Source: Nitrospinaceae bacterium (GTDB lineage Bacteria; Nitrospinota; Nitrospinia; Nitrospinales; VA-1). From it: a stretch of DNA of 5,302 nucleotides. The notes below the pieces were generated by a model. That model was not told the origin of the DNA and ran no database searches. It saw only the letters and a program-made list of their open reading frames with translations. Of this stretch, positions 1 through 5,302 are shown piece after piece; positions within the stretch are counted from its first letter, which is position 1, and each line of letters starts with the position of its first letter. A program made the position numbers and the translations under genes. The DNA lies in contig JAJDBA010000244.1 in NCBI GenBank assembly GCA_029261675.1, positions 1 to 5,302 on the forward strand. Direction: 5' to 3'.

Positions 1-144
1 GAGGGCATTGGTGACCTATTCTTGACGCAGTTACAGAGTGCAATTCCAAAAGAAGATTGGGATGATGTGGATGCTGTCTTAACACGTGTGATTCAGAAAA
101 ATAAACTTTCAGGTAATATTTTTATTGTAGCTGAGAAGCTGTGA
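1..144 (+). CDS. C-terminal fragment of a probable class I SAM-dependent methyltransferase
   Basis: The reading frame is open from the first base to a TGA at 142-144, giving 47 residues; the start lies outside the window. The visible part begins EGIGDLFLTQLQ, passes through an acidic, helical stretch (PKEDWDDVDAVLTRV) and ends in a hydrophobic strand, GNIFIVAEKL. A helix followed by a closing strand of the type 'lfivaeK' at the extreme C-terminus is common in class I methyltransferases acting on small molecules or sugars, which is the basis for the call. The S-adenosylmethionine-binding motifs would lie upstream and cannot be seen. It is followed by a candidate terminator, so it is probably the last gene of its + strand unit. 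That this is a real coding end is fairly secure. The family assignment is tentative, and another small enzyme ending in a beta strand would fit. Confidence 0.5.
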   Translation, partial: EGIGDLFLTQLQSAIPKEDWDDVDAVLTRVIQKNKLSGNIFIVAEKL

Positions 145-157
145 CAGTAGCCAACGA

Positions 158-190
158 AAAAACTTTTACCGAAAACTGGTAATTGTTTTT
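158..190 (+). terminator. Candidate rho-independent terminator after the methyltransferase tail
   Basis: An outer stem AAAAAC (158-163) pairs with GTTTTT (185-190), and an inner stem TTACC (166-170) pairs with GGTAA (178-182). A 2x2 mismatch separates the two stems, and the loop is 7 nt (GAAAACT). The T-rich 3' arm supplies the U tract. It starts 13 nt after the stop codon at 144, the expected place for a terminator. The stem is poor in GC, so termination may be weak, and because the 5' arm is A-rich it could also work on the opposite strand. Inferred from base pairing only. Confidence 0.45.
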
Positions 191-270
191 CTGGAGGGTG
201 ATGAAGAGCCAATGCATACTAATGCGAGCATTTTTGGAATCTCCTCCCGAGTGGTTTAATTAATAGAACT

Positions 271-299
271 TTGGCTAAATAATGAGACTTTTATTTAAT
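271..299 (+). promoter_or_regulatory. Candidate sigma70-type promoter upstream of the acyltransferase remnant
   Basis: TTGGCT (271-276, 4 of 6 matches to TTGACA) and TTTAAT (294-299, 5 of 6 matches to TATAAT) are separated by 17 bp, the optimal spacing. It lies in the spacer between the methyltransferase tail and the acyltransferase start at 405 and would give a leader of about 100 nt. The region is AT-rich, so chance matches are likely. No operator or riboswitch-like structure was recognised around it. Confidence 0.3.
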
Positions 300-387
300 T
301 GGACTGCCTGAACGATGCGATGTTCAACCCCCTCAAGAATAGAAACACACCATCCTTTACCGGCTATTTTGATAAGAAGCCAAAATT

Positions 388-398
388 AGGGGTAGCGT
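388..398 (+). promoter_or_regulatory. Ribosome binding site overlapping an ops/JUMPstart-like core
   Basis: AGGGG at 388-392 lies 12 nt before the ATG at 405, a rather long but usable Shine-Dalgarno spacing. The overlapping GGTAGCGT at 391-398 matches the central bases of the ops element (GGCGGTAGCGTG) that recruits the antiterminator RfaH in leaders of LPS and capsule operons. The flanks do not match further (AGGGGTAGCGTATT here), so only the 8-base core is supported. The surface-polysaccharide context makes it worth noting. Its function is an inference. Confidence 0.3.
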
Positions 399-404
399 AT
401 TTAA

Positions 405-725
405 ATGGCGATTGGAAGACAACAAAATAACTTTGACCTGCTAAGGTTGTTGGCGGCGTTTTCAGTTGTATTCAGTCATTATTTTAGGTTGTTTGGTATT
501 GGGCCTGATCCCGTACTGGAATTCACCGGGCAGTTTGATTTTTCCGAAATAGGGTTAGTGGTGTTTTTTGTGCTCAGTGGCTACCTGGTTACAAAAAGCC
601 TGCTTTAAGCCGATTCGCGCAATCACTTTCTAACGAACCGTATCTTGCGTATTTTCCCTGGTTATTTGGTATGCCTGGTTTTTTGCTGCTTCAAGTCTTC
701 TCCCTTAATCGGGTTGTTATTTTAA
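405..725 (+). pseudogene. Acyltransferase-3 family (OafA/YrhL-like) gene, interrupted and truncated
   Basis: Members of this family are polytopic inner-membrane enzymes that move acetyl or other acyl groups onto surface polysaccharides. Codons 8-27 carry the signature N-terminal helix, NNFDLLRLLAAFSVVFSHYF, with the conserved Arg14 and His25. Codons 50-64 carry the second hallmark, GLVVFFVLSGYLVTK. Codon 68 is TAA (606-608), but the same frame then continues with a third family motif, TNRILRIFPGYLVCL (codons 77-91), and stays open to a TAA at 723-725. The stop is therefore a point nonsense change within an otherwise good frame, not a frameshift. Only ~106 of the usual ~350-400 residues remain; the rest of the gene is absent, and the convergent gene on the other strand begins exactly there. 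With most membrane helices missing, activity is very unlikely. The start is supported by AGGGG upstream. The family call is strong. A sequencing error could explain the stop but not the missing two thirds. Confidence 0.85.
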
Positions 726-1930
726 TGATAAGACTCGATAACAGTTACGATTTTTTCGCAAGCTCCGACACTTTCTTCTGCGAGTGCCAGTCGGTTTGCT
801 TTTAATATTTGAGTTCTGGGACTTTTGTCTGAAATTAGTTCTTCTAATCCACTCTCAAGTTCATCAATCGAATCCAAAACCAATGCGCCGACATCCTCGG
901 AATAGTCCGCATATTTGTCATACTGTGACATTCTTAGGATGATCACAGGCTTTCCTAATAGTAATGCTTCGTAAGCGACTGTAGAAGTGCATGTGACGAC
1001 AACATCCGCAACAAGAAGTGCATTAATAAGGGGCTCTTCTCTAGGGCTGAGCATTGCTCCTTCAGGAATCGGTTCCTTGGTGGGGTCGGTGCTGCTAGGA
1101 TGTAAGCGTATCAGCGAGGAACAGTTCTCTCTGGATAAACAAATAGCATTCAATCGAGACCTGATTTGTCTGGGTAACTCGGGGTTTGCAGGTTCAGGTT
1201 GATCTGCCCATAAAACTACTTGAGACTGATCAGATAGTCCTCTTGAATTTCTTAGGGTCTTGCGCGAAACTTCAGGGACGCTGAAGAGTTTTTCAAATGA
1301 GGGATTGCCGGTAACAATAATACTTTCTGGGGAACGACCCGCTTGAATCAGCTGATCTCGAATAGTCGAATTGCAGACACACATGACCGCGCCATTGTCA
1401 GGTCGTGAAAGATAATGCATTCCAATATGCGGGAAAATCACCACACAACACACGCTCGGAATTCCTAAAAGGATAGACGCGTTTAGCGCTGCTCTTTCCA
1501 TTCGTGGTGAATCAGTTGAAACAACAACGTCCGGAGCTTCTAGCTTCAGCACTGATGTCATGAATTGGATGGGCAAAAAGGAGGCCAAGCCTTTTTCATT
1601 GTACATCTCTTTAGCTTTGTCTTCGCCATGGACAGTTATCATTTCGGAATATGATGTGCCCAGGTAGGCAATGGACTCTTCTTTTGTTATCCCAATTCCA
1701 TTAGTATGGTGAGCCTCGAGCAAGGCTTCTCCTGATTTTAGTAGACCTTCGTTATTCATATCGACATAATCGATGACACGCTTATGTTTTACACCTTCTC
1801 TCTCTAAAACTGGGCCGGCTGTTGTCAAGCCAATCACAACGCATTCGTGTCCTTTTGAGATTAGTTGCTTGTATAAAGGTAGTATTAGAGCAACATGAGC
1901 TCCTCCATAACAGACCATTAATACTTTCAT
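722..1930 (-). CDS. GT-B-fold sugar enzyme: glycosyltransferase or UDP-GlcNAc 2-epimerase-like protein
   Basis: This 402-residue soluble protein has the two-lobed layout of the GT-B fold. The N-terminal lobe opens with a Rossmann strand and glycine turn (MKVLMVCYGGAHVALILPLY, 1-20) and includes a second strand, PDVVVSTDSPRMERAAL (133-149). The C-terminal lobe has VTGNPSFEKL (206-215), a strand with WADQPEP (241-247), RLHPSS (275-280) and STVAYEALLLGKPVIIL (316-332). The TGNP, HPSS and 'EALLLGKPVI' elements recur in UDP-GlcNAc 2-epimerases, glycerophosphotransferases and capsule glycosyltransferases, where the last one lines the nucleotide-sugar site. The N-terminus lacks the epimerase-typical 'GTRPE' motif, so a transferase seems somewhat more likely than a classical epimerase. 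There are no membrane segments. The ATG is supported by GGAG 5 nt upstream. The gene starts 39 bp after the ligase-like gene and probably shares its transcript. Substrate and product cannot be deduced. Confidence 0.7.
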   Translation of the reverse strand: MKVLMVCYGGAHVALILPLYKQLISKGHECVVIGLTTAGPVLEREGVKHKRVIDYVDMNNEGLLKSGEALLEAHHTNGIGITKEESIAYLGTSYSEMITVHGEDKAKEMYNEKGLASFLPIQFMTSVLKLEAPDVVVSTDSPRMERAALNASILLGIPSVCCVVIFPHIGMHYLSRPDNGAVMCVCNSTIRDQLIQAGRSPESIIVTGNPSFEKLFSVPEVSRKTLRNSRGLSDQSQVVLWADQPEPANPELPRQIRSRLNAICLSRENCSSLIRLHPSSTDPTKEPIPEGAMLSPREEPLINALLVADVVVTCTSTVAYEALLLGKPVIILRMSQYDKYADYSEDVGALVLDSIDELESGLEELISDKSPRTQILKANRLALAEESVGACEKIVTVIESYH

Positions 1931-1935
1931 GGTTT

Positions 1936-1939
1936 CTCC
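1936..1939 (-). promoter_or_regulatory. Ribosome binding site of the 402-residue gene
   Basis: On the - strand GGAG lies 5 nt before the ATG at 1930-1928, a near-ideal Shine-Dalgarno arrangement. It fixes the start of this gene. It is also clearly stronger than anything in front of the upstream 960-residue gene. Confidence 0.65.
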
Positions 1940-1969
1940 ATAGAGAAATTAAATTCGATTGTCATGTTT

Positions 1970-4852
1970 CTACTGTAAAAATAATTCAATCTCTGATAAC
2001 CATTTGTCGCTATTTTCATCAAGTGTATAAAACTTAAATTTGTAGAACCGGTTTTTTTTAGTGTTCTTAATGTAAAACGAATCAAAATTTCTTAGACCTG
2101 ACGTGAGGTTAACCCCTTCTCTAAAATCAACCAGATCCCAGGATTTAAGATCTTTTGACCCAAAGACTTTCCATTGTCTTGGGCTGGTACCATTTTTCAT
2201 GCTCTTAACTCCAGAGAATCGATAAAGTTTAATAGGCCTTATTTCATCAGGGCCAAGATCCACCTGTATTTCCCCGGAGTCAGAATGACCAGCAACCCGA
2301 TAATAAGTTCCATGGTTGTGGTCGAAAAGTTTGTACATTGAACGAAAATCGCTTGATGTTCTATGTTGAGGATAGAAGTTACTTGAAAGCTGTAAAGAGA
2401 CATTAGTCGACGCGATGCCGGGTAGTTTTAATCTGAGGGCAGTAACAGTATCCATCTCAAAATCAAGACTTGCCTTCATGGTTTCATTTTCATTCATCTT
2501 CGCACCTACTTTTCCTCGTACTGTTTTTCCTGTCGCAAGTTTCAACTCATACTCAATGGGGAGTTCTTCAACCGAACTGCCTGCGAACTCCAGAAAAAAA
2601 CCGGACAATGGGATGCCTGCTTCCAAATGAGGAACGAAACTCAGGATATAGTCATTATCCTTTTTAAGAGAGTTTTTTTCAATTGATGTCACAAACTGAA
2701 GGCTATCCCAATCATCATTTGGGACTTGGTGCCATTTAAATTGGCCTGCATCTTCTGAATTAAATGTCTTTTTCTGCGTCCCCACTTTTACAAAAAATAT
2801 GGTGGATTGATAGTTTTTAACGACGGCCCAATTATTCAGGAGATTTATGCTAGGCATCCTCTCCCAGCCGCGATGCTGGTTGTGGCCCAACACCCTTCTT
2901 AGCTCAGGGTAATTTTGGTCAAAATGAGAACTCCAAAGTACCCAGCCTTCATTTATGTCTGGTAAAGAATGAACATTGTCTTTTAAAACAACCACTGTGT
3001 TTTTTTCATTCTTAAATCGGCAGCCGTGTTCAACCAGGAATTTTAATCGAGGAGAGTTTGTGAAAACAGGTTCCCCTTGATGATGTTTTAGGCAGAATTC
3101 TATTGCGGGAAACCCAAAGCTTGGACTCACCGCAATAGCCCATAGGAATGCTCCCGCTGATAATCCTGCAATAGAAACCTTATGAAATAATGGTGGTTTG
3201 ATACCTGAATCTTTTGTGGATAGACTTGTTATTTCAACAAGAGAAACAATCAATCCTAGAACAATGAATGCAAGTAAAATGACAAAGCTTCTTTCTTGAG
3301 AAAAGAAGAATGAACTGAGTATGTACGTGATGATTCCCGAAAATAAAGACGAAAGGATCCATGCTGTGGGAGTAGCAGGCTCTTTTAAGATTTTTTGAGC
3401 CGCCAGTTTTAAAGATAAGCACACAAAAATTACCAATAGAAAGGCTGCCAGCCCACCACCCATAATAAAAATATCCGGTAGGAAAGCGTGTGTAGAGTAG
3501 GTGTTTTCAATTCCAGCAAAGCTGGATGTTCTAGGTAATGGTACCTTGGCCGTCCCAACACCCTGGCCAATTAAAATGGTTTCAGTAAATAGCCCCAGAC
3601 CACTCTTGAAGAGAGTTGAACGAAATGAATTTGCTGAAACCATATCCATAGAAGGTGCTGGTGTGATTCCTTGCTGTTTTTCAGTTTGGTTTCTTAATGG
3701 GTTAATAATTACCGAATCTAACTCATTCGATTTGGAATTAGGGATGGCAAAGCCGAATTCCTCGTCTTTAATCCGGTTTGTTTCTTTTGCCGTAAAAGAA
3801 GCCTCTGTTTGGGAATCTAATGGTTTGAGTACCAGGACTTCAGATGCGAAAGGTAGAATAATAAGAACGAGCAATACCGGTACTGCCCTGTTTTTTTGTC
3901 GCATTAAAAACATGAAAAATAAAAATGAGAGACAACCAACAATCATCGTCAAGCTAATTGCTCGAGTGGTGTTTATATAAAGAGCGCTGGCCATCAGCAA
4001 ATGAAGCAGGACCAAACGTCTAGACTCGCCAAACGCATAAAGGGATAGAGATACAAAGAATAAAAGCATTAGGGCTTGGCAGGATGAACCGTGGTAGTAA
4101 TACGTTCCTCGCACGCGATAAAAATATTGGCTGAAATTTACGCTTTCCAGCACATATGAGAAATCTGACAATAGCCATTGAAGGTCGATAATTAAAGCTT
4201 GAAGAACTCCGGCTCCTAGACAGGTGTATAGAATGACCTTGACCGCGTTGGCAGTTTTTGCAACATGAACCGTCACAAGAAAGCCTATGATCCAGATTGT
4301 CCATGTAGACAATCCATTTAACTGTGCGGTGAGGTTGTTAAGAGAAAAATCCCCTTCTTTCCAAGGGATGAAGACCGAAAAAAAATCCAGGAATAAACGT
4401 CCCTGTGAAAAAAAATAAAATAGCAAAAGGGACGCTATTAAGTTACGACCTTGTTTATTGCTTTGCGGCCAAAGAAGTCGTGTGGCCATCGAAATAATCA
4501 ACAGATCAATAAGATAAACGGAAAAAGCCGCTTCGATGCCAAACGGATGCCCAAAAACGCTTTTAACGGATTTTACAATATGAGAAAAAGGGGAAGTCGC
4601 GTTTATAGCCGAATAGACATCACTTATAAAGACAGTTAAAAAAAAGGCAACAGTCACTAATAATAAGATGCCTTTTCTAGAAAAGAATTGTTTTCCTTTT
4701 TCAGCCATACAAGAGGCGCATAACGTAATCGCGACAATTCTAAAGCAGGCTGCCCAGACGGGAATCAGGGGAAGGGTCAAAAGAGCAAACAACACTATGC
4801 TGAGAAAAAAAACAAAATTGAAATTATCTTTGTTCGTTAGATTTTTATCCAT
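1970..4852 (-). CDS. O-antigen ligase/polymerase-like membrane protein with a large C-terminal extracytoplasmic region ending in an F5/8 type C-like domain
   Basis: This 960-residue protein has two parts. Residues ~11-578 hold about 14 hydrophobic segments (for example 12-32, 61-80, 104-124, 137-158, 204-223, 298-317, 323-341, 459-482, 520-540 and 558-578). This part shows marks of the WaaL/Wzy O-antigen ligase family: YRVRGTYYYHG (245-255), TTRAISL (295-301), a long hydrophilic loop (~343-455), then GLFTETILIGQGVGTA (420-435) and STHAFLPDIFIMGGG (453-467). Family members use periplasmic Arg and His residues; candidates are Arg246/Arg248, His254 and His455. Lysines 547, 552 and 558 before the last helix suggest, by the positive-inside rule, that residues 580-960 are periplasmic. 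That tail contains a short alpha/beta-looking stretch with two Cys (587, 611), a beta-rich segment (~704-822) and a discoidin-like end (~830-960) with FDHNHGTYYR, WKVFGSKDLKSWDLV and LSEIELFL. The likely role is joining or polymerising lipid-linked glycans. An in-frame TAG lies two codons before the ATG, so no longer start exists in this frame. The Shine-Dalgarno is weak (AAGG, 14 nt away). Confidence 0.8.
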   Translation of the reverse strand: MDKNLTNKDNFNFVFFLSIVLFALLTLPLIPVWAACFRIVAITLCASCMAEKGKQFFSRKGILLLVTVAFFLTVFISDVYSAINATSPFSHIVKSVKSVFGHPFGIEAAFSVYLIDLLIISMATRLLWPQSNKQGRNLIASLLLFYFFSQGRLFLDFFSVFIPWKEGDFSLNNLTAQLNGLSTWTIWIIGFLVTVHVAKTANAVKVILYTCLGAGVLQALIIDLQWLLSDFSYVLESVNFSQYFYRVRGTYYYHGSSCQALMLLFFVSLSLYAFGESRRLVLLHLLMASALYINTTRAISLTMIVGCLSFLFFMFLMRQKNRAVPVLLVLIILPFASEVLVLKPLDSQTEASFTAKETNRIKDEEFGFAIPNSKSNELDSVIINPLRNQTEKQQGITPAPSMDMVSANSFRSTLFKSGLGLFTETILIGQGVGTAKVPLPRTSSFAGIENTYSTHAFLPDIFIMGGGLAAFLLVIFVCLSLKLAAQKILKEPATPTAWILSSLFSGIITYILSSFFFSQERSFVILLAFIVLGLIVSLVEITSLSTKDSGIKPPLFHKVSIAGLSAGAFLWAIAVSPSFGFPAIEFCLKHHQGEPVFTNSPRLKFLVEHGCRFKNEKNTVVVLKDNVHSLPDINEGWVLWSSHFDQNYPELRRVLGHNQHRGWERMPSINLLNNWAVVKNYQSTIFFVKVGTQKKTFNSEDAGQFKWHQVPNDDWDSLQFVTSIEKNSLKKDNDYILSFVPHLEAGIPLSGFFLEFAGSSVEELPIEYELKLATGKTVRGKVGAKMNENETMKASLDFEMDTVTALRLKLPGIASTNVSLQLSSNFYPQHRTSSDFRSMYKLFDHNHGTYYRVAGHSDSGEIQVDLGPDEIRPIKLYRFSGVKSMKNGTSPRQWKVFGSKDLKSWDLVDFREGVNLTSGLRNFDSFYIKNTKKNRFYKFKFYTLDENSDKWLSEIELFLQ

Positions 4853-5091
4853 ATACTATCAAATTGCCTTGACTGAGTTTTTAGATGTTCGTTAAAAATG
4901 TCGTTTTCTGAAGAACGGATCGTTTTGTTATGCGACGATAATCGAAATGGGTTGAGAAGAAGTTGCTAGCAACGAAACAATATGAAAACTCCAGAGAGTT
5001 TTCGGGGAAGGAGTTCTTGTGCAACGACTCCAATACGTTTTAAGCTTCATCATTCCTTTCATGACCACAGAATTATTTTATGCTCTAATTC
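4853..5091. other. 239-bp spacer between the CMP-sugar synthetase and ligase-like genes
   Basis: No convincing gene was found here. The longest - strand frame with an ATG encodes 41 residues (5053-4928), has no recognisable motif and no well-placed ribosome binding site. The spacer holds an 8-bp inverted repeat (4984-5003) and a 12-bp palindrome, GTTGCTAGCAAC (4962-4973). No clear -35/-10 pair was found for the 960-residue gene. The gap is wide compared with the 39 bp that separates the next two genes. Confidence 0.5.
4984..5003. repeat. Perfect 8-bp inverted repeat with 4-nt loop (possible weak attenuator or terminator)
   Basis: GAAAACTC (4984-4991) and GAGTTTTC (4996-5003) are perfect reverse complements around a 4-nt loop. 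On the - strand the hairpin lies 88 nt after the stop of the CMP-sugar synthetase and is followed by ATATTGTTTCG, a modest T-rich stretch. It could be a weak terminator or attenuator between the synthetase and the ligase-like gene. The stem is AT-rich and lacks a proper U tract, so that function is uncertain. Confidence 0.35.
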
Positions 5092-5302
5092 CTATTCTTT
5101 GAGGCGCCCTTGCTTTTCCTTCAGTAAGAGTTCAACCAGTTTGAAATCGATTGGTTCGTCTATGTCGATTGAGCGTTCGCGCGGCATCACGTGTAGTGCA
5201 GCATTTCCGTCCCAAAGACCCTTATTAATAGTATTCGGATGCCATACGTAGATTGAAGCGTTCATAGCGTACACTTTTGGCGCGCTTTGTCTCTGGTGAA
5301 CC
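5092..5302 (-). CDS. C-terminal fragment of a CMP-nonulosonic acid synthetase (acylneuraminate cytidylyltransferase family)
   Basis: The family couples CTP with a nonulosonic acid (sialic, legionaminic or related) to give the CMP-sugar donor and pyrophosphate in the cytoplasm. The last 69 codons are visible; the frame stays open past the window edge, so the 5' part, including the CTP-binding N-terminus, is missing. The visible part reads APKVYAMNASIYVW followed by VMPRERSIDIDEPIDFKLVE. 'MNASIYVW' and 'ERSIDIDxxxDF' are hallmark C-terminal motifs of NeuA-like enzymes, and the aspartates of the second are known in the family to coordinate the catalytic metal. A GTG at 5274-5272 is an internal valine, not the start, because the family pattern continues upstream of it. 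The exact sugar (Neu5Ac, legionaminic acid or another) cannot be told from this end. The MNASIYVW form argues against a PseF-type pseudaminic acid enzyme. Confidence 0.85.
   Translation of the reverse strand, partial: VHQRQSAPKVYAMNASIYVWHPNTINKGLWDGNAALHVMPRERSIDIDEPIDFKLVELLLKEKQGRLKE

Noticed and set aside
201..263. 20-codon + strand frame starting ATG at 201 with GGAGG 4 nt upstream
   Set aside because: The ribosome binding site looks good, but the peptide (MKSQCILMRAFLESPPEWFN) matches no family I recognise and it lies in decayed-looking intergenic sequence. It could be a remnant of a lost gene; there is not enough to call it.
987..1202. 71-residue + strand frame inside the GT-B-fold gene
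   Set aside because: Antisense shadow of a gene with clear GT-B motifs; no independent support.
3501..3980. 159-residue + strand frame inside the ligase-like gene
   Set aside because: It is antisense to well-supported membrane-protein coding sequence, and its translation shows no domain or coherent hydrophobic pattern.
4020..4304. 94-residue - strand frame within the ligase-like gene
   Set aside because: It is a shifted frame of the same strand inside the membrane core; the main frame has consistent helices and family motifs here.
4928..5053. 41-residue - strand frame in the spacer upstream of the ligase-like gene
   Set aside because: No motif, no well-spaced ribosome binding site, and it reads straight through the inverted repeat. 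A frame of this size is expected by chance.
4982..5251. 89-residue + strand frame at the right end
   Set aside because: It runs antisense through the CMP-sugar synthetase motifs MNASIYVW and ERSIDID, which are unmistakable on the other strand.
1..5302. CRISPR array, tRNA, rRNA or insertion sequence
   Set aside because: No regularly spaced direct repeats, no tRNA-like cloverleaf, no rRNA-like sequence and no transposase motif were seen on either strand.

Overview
The window looks like part of a bacterial surface-polysaccharide (O-antigen, capsule or exopolysaccharide) locus, probably from a Gram-negative and perhaps a gammaproteobacterium. This rests on gene content: the tail of a CMP-nonulosonate (sialic/legionaminic-type) synthetase, a large O-antigen ligase/polymerase-like membrane protein, a GT-B-fold sugar enzyme, an acyltransferase-3 remnant and a possible methyltransferase tail. 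No species can be named from the sequence.

Layout. On the + strand, positions 1-144 hold the last 47 codons of a probable SAM-dependent methyltransferase, followed by a hairpin with a U-rich 3' side (158-190). A 260-bp spacer contains a plausible promoter and, just before the next start codon, the 8-base core of an ops/JUMPstart element. Positions 405-725 are a broken acyltransferase-3 gene: its first ~106 codons are recognisable, but there is an in-frame TAA at codon 68 and everything after codon 106 is missing. On the - strand, reading right to left, come the C-terminus of the CMP-sugar synthetase (5302-5092), a 239-bp spacer with an inverted repeat, the 960-residue membrane protein (4852-1970) and, 39 bp later, a 402-residue GT-B-fold protein (1930-722). 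That last gene ends tail-to-tail against the acyltransferase remnant, and their stop codons overlap within TTAA.

How the genes may work together (inference). The CMP-sugar synthetase activates a nonulosonic acid. The GT-B-fold protein would transfer a sugar or make its precursor. The membrane protein would polymerise the lipid-linked glycan or attach it to an acceptor on the outer face of the inner membrane. The dead acyltransferase suggests that an O-acetyl-type decoration was lost and that the convergent block arrived or was rearranged at about position 722.

The most unusual item is the 960-residue protein. To the usual polytopic ligase/polymerase core it adds about 380 extracytoplasmic residues, ending in what looks like an F5/8 type C (discoidin, galactose-binding-like) domain. 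No CRISPR array, tRNA, rRNA or insertion sequence was seen.
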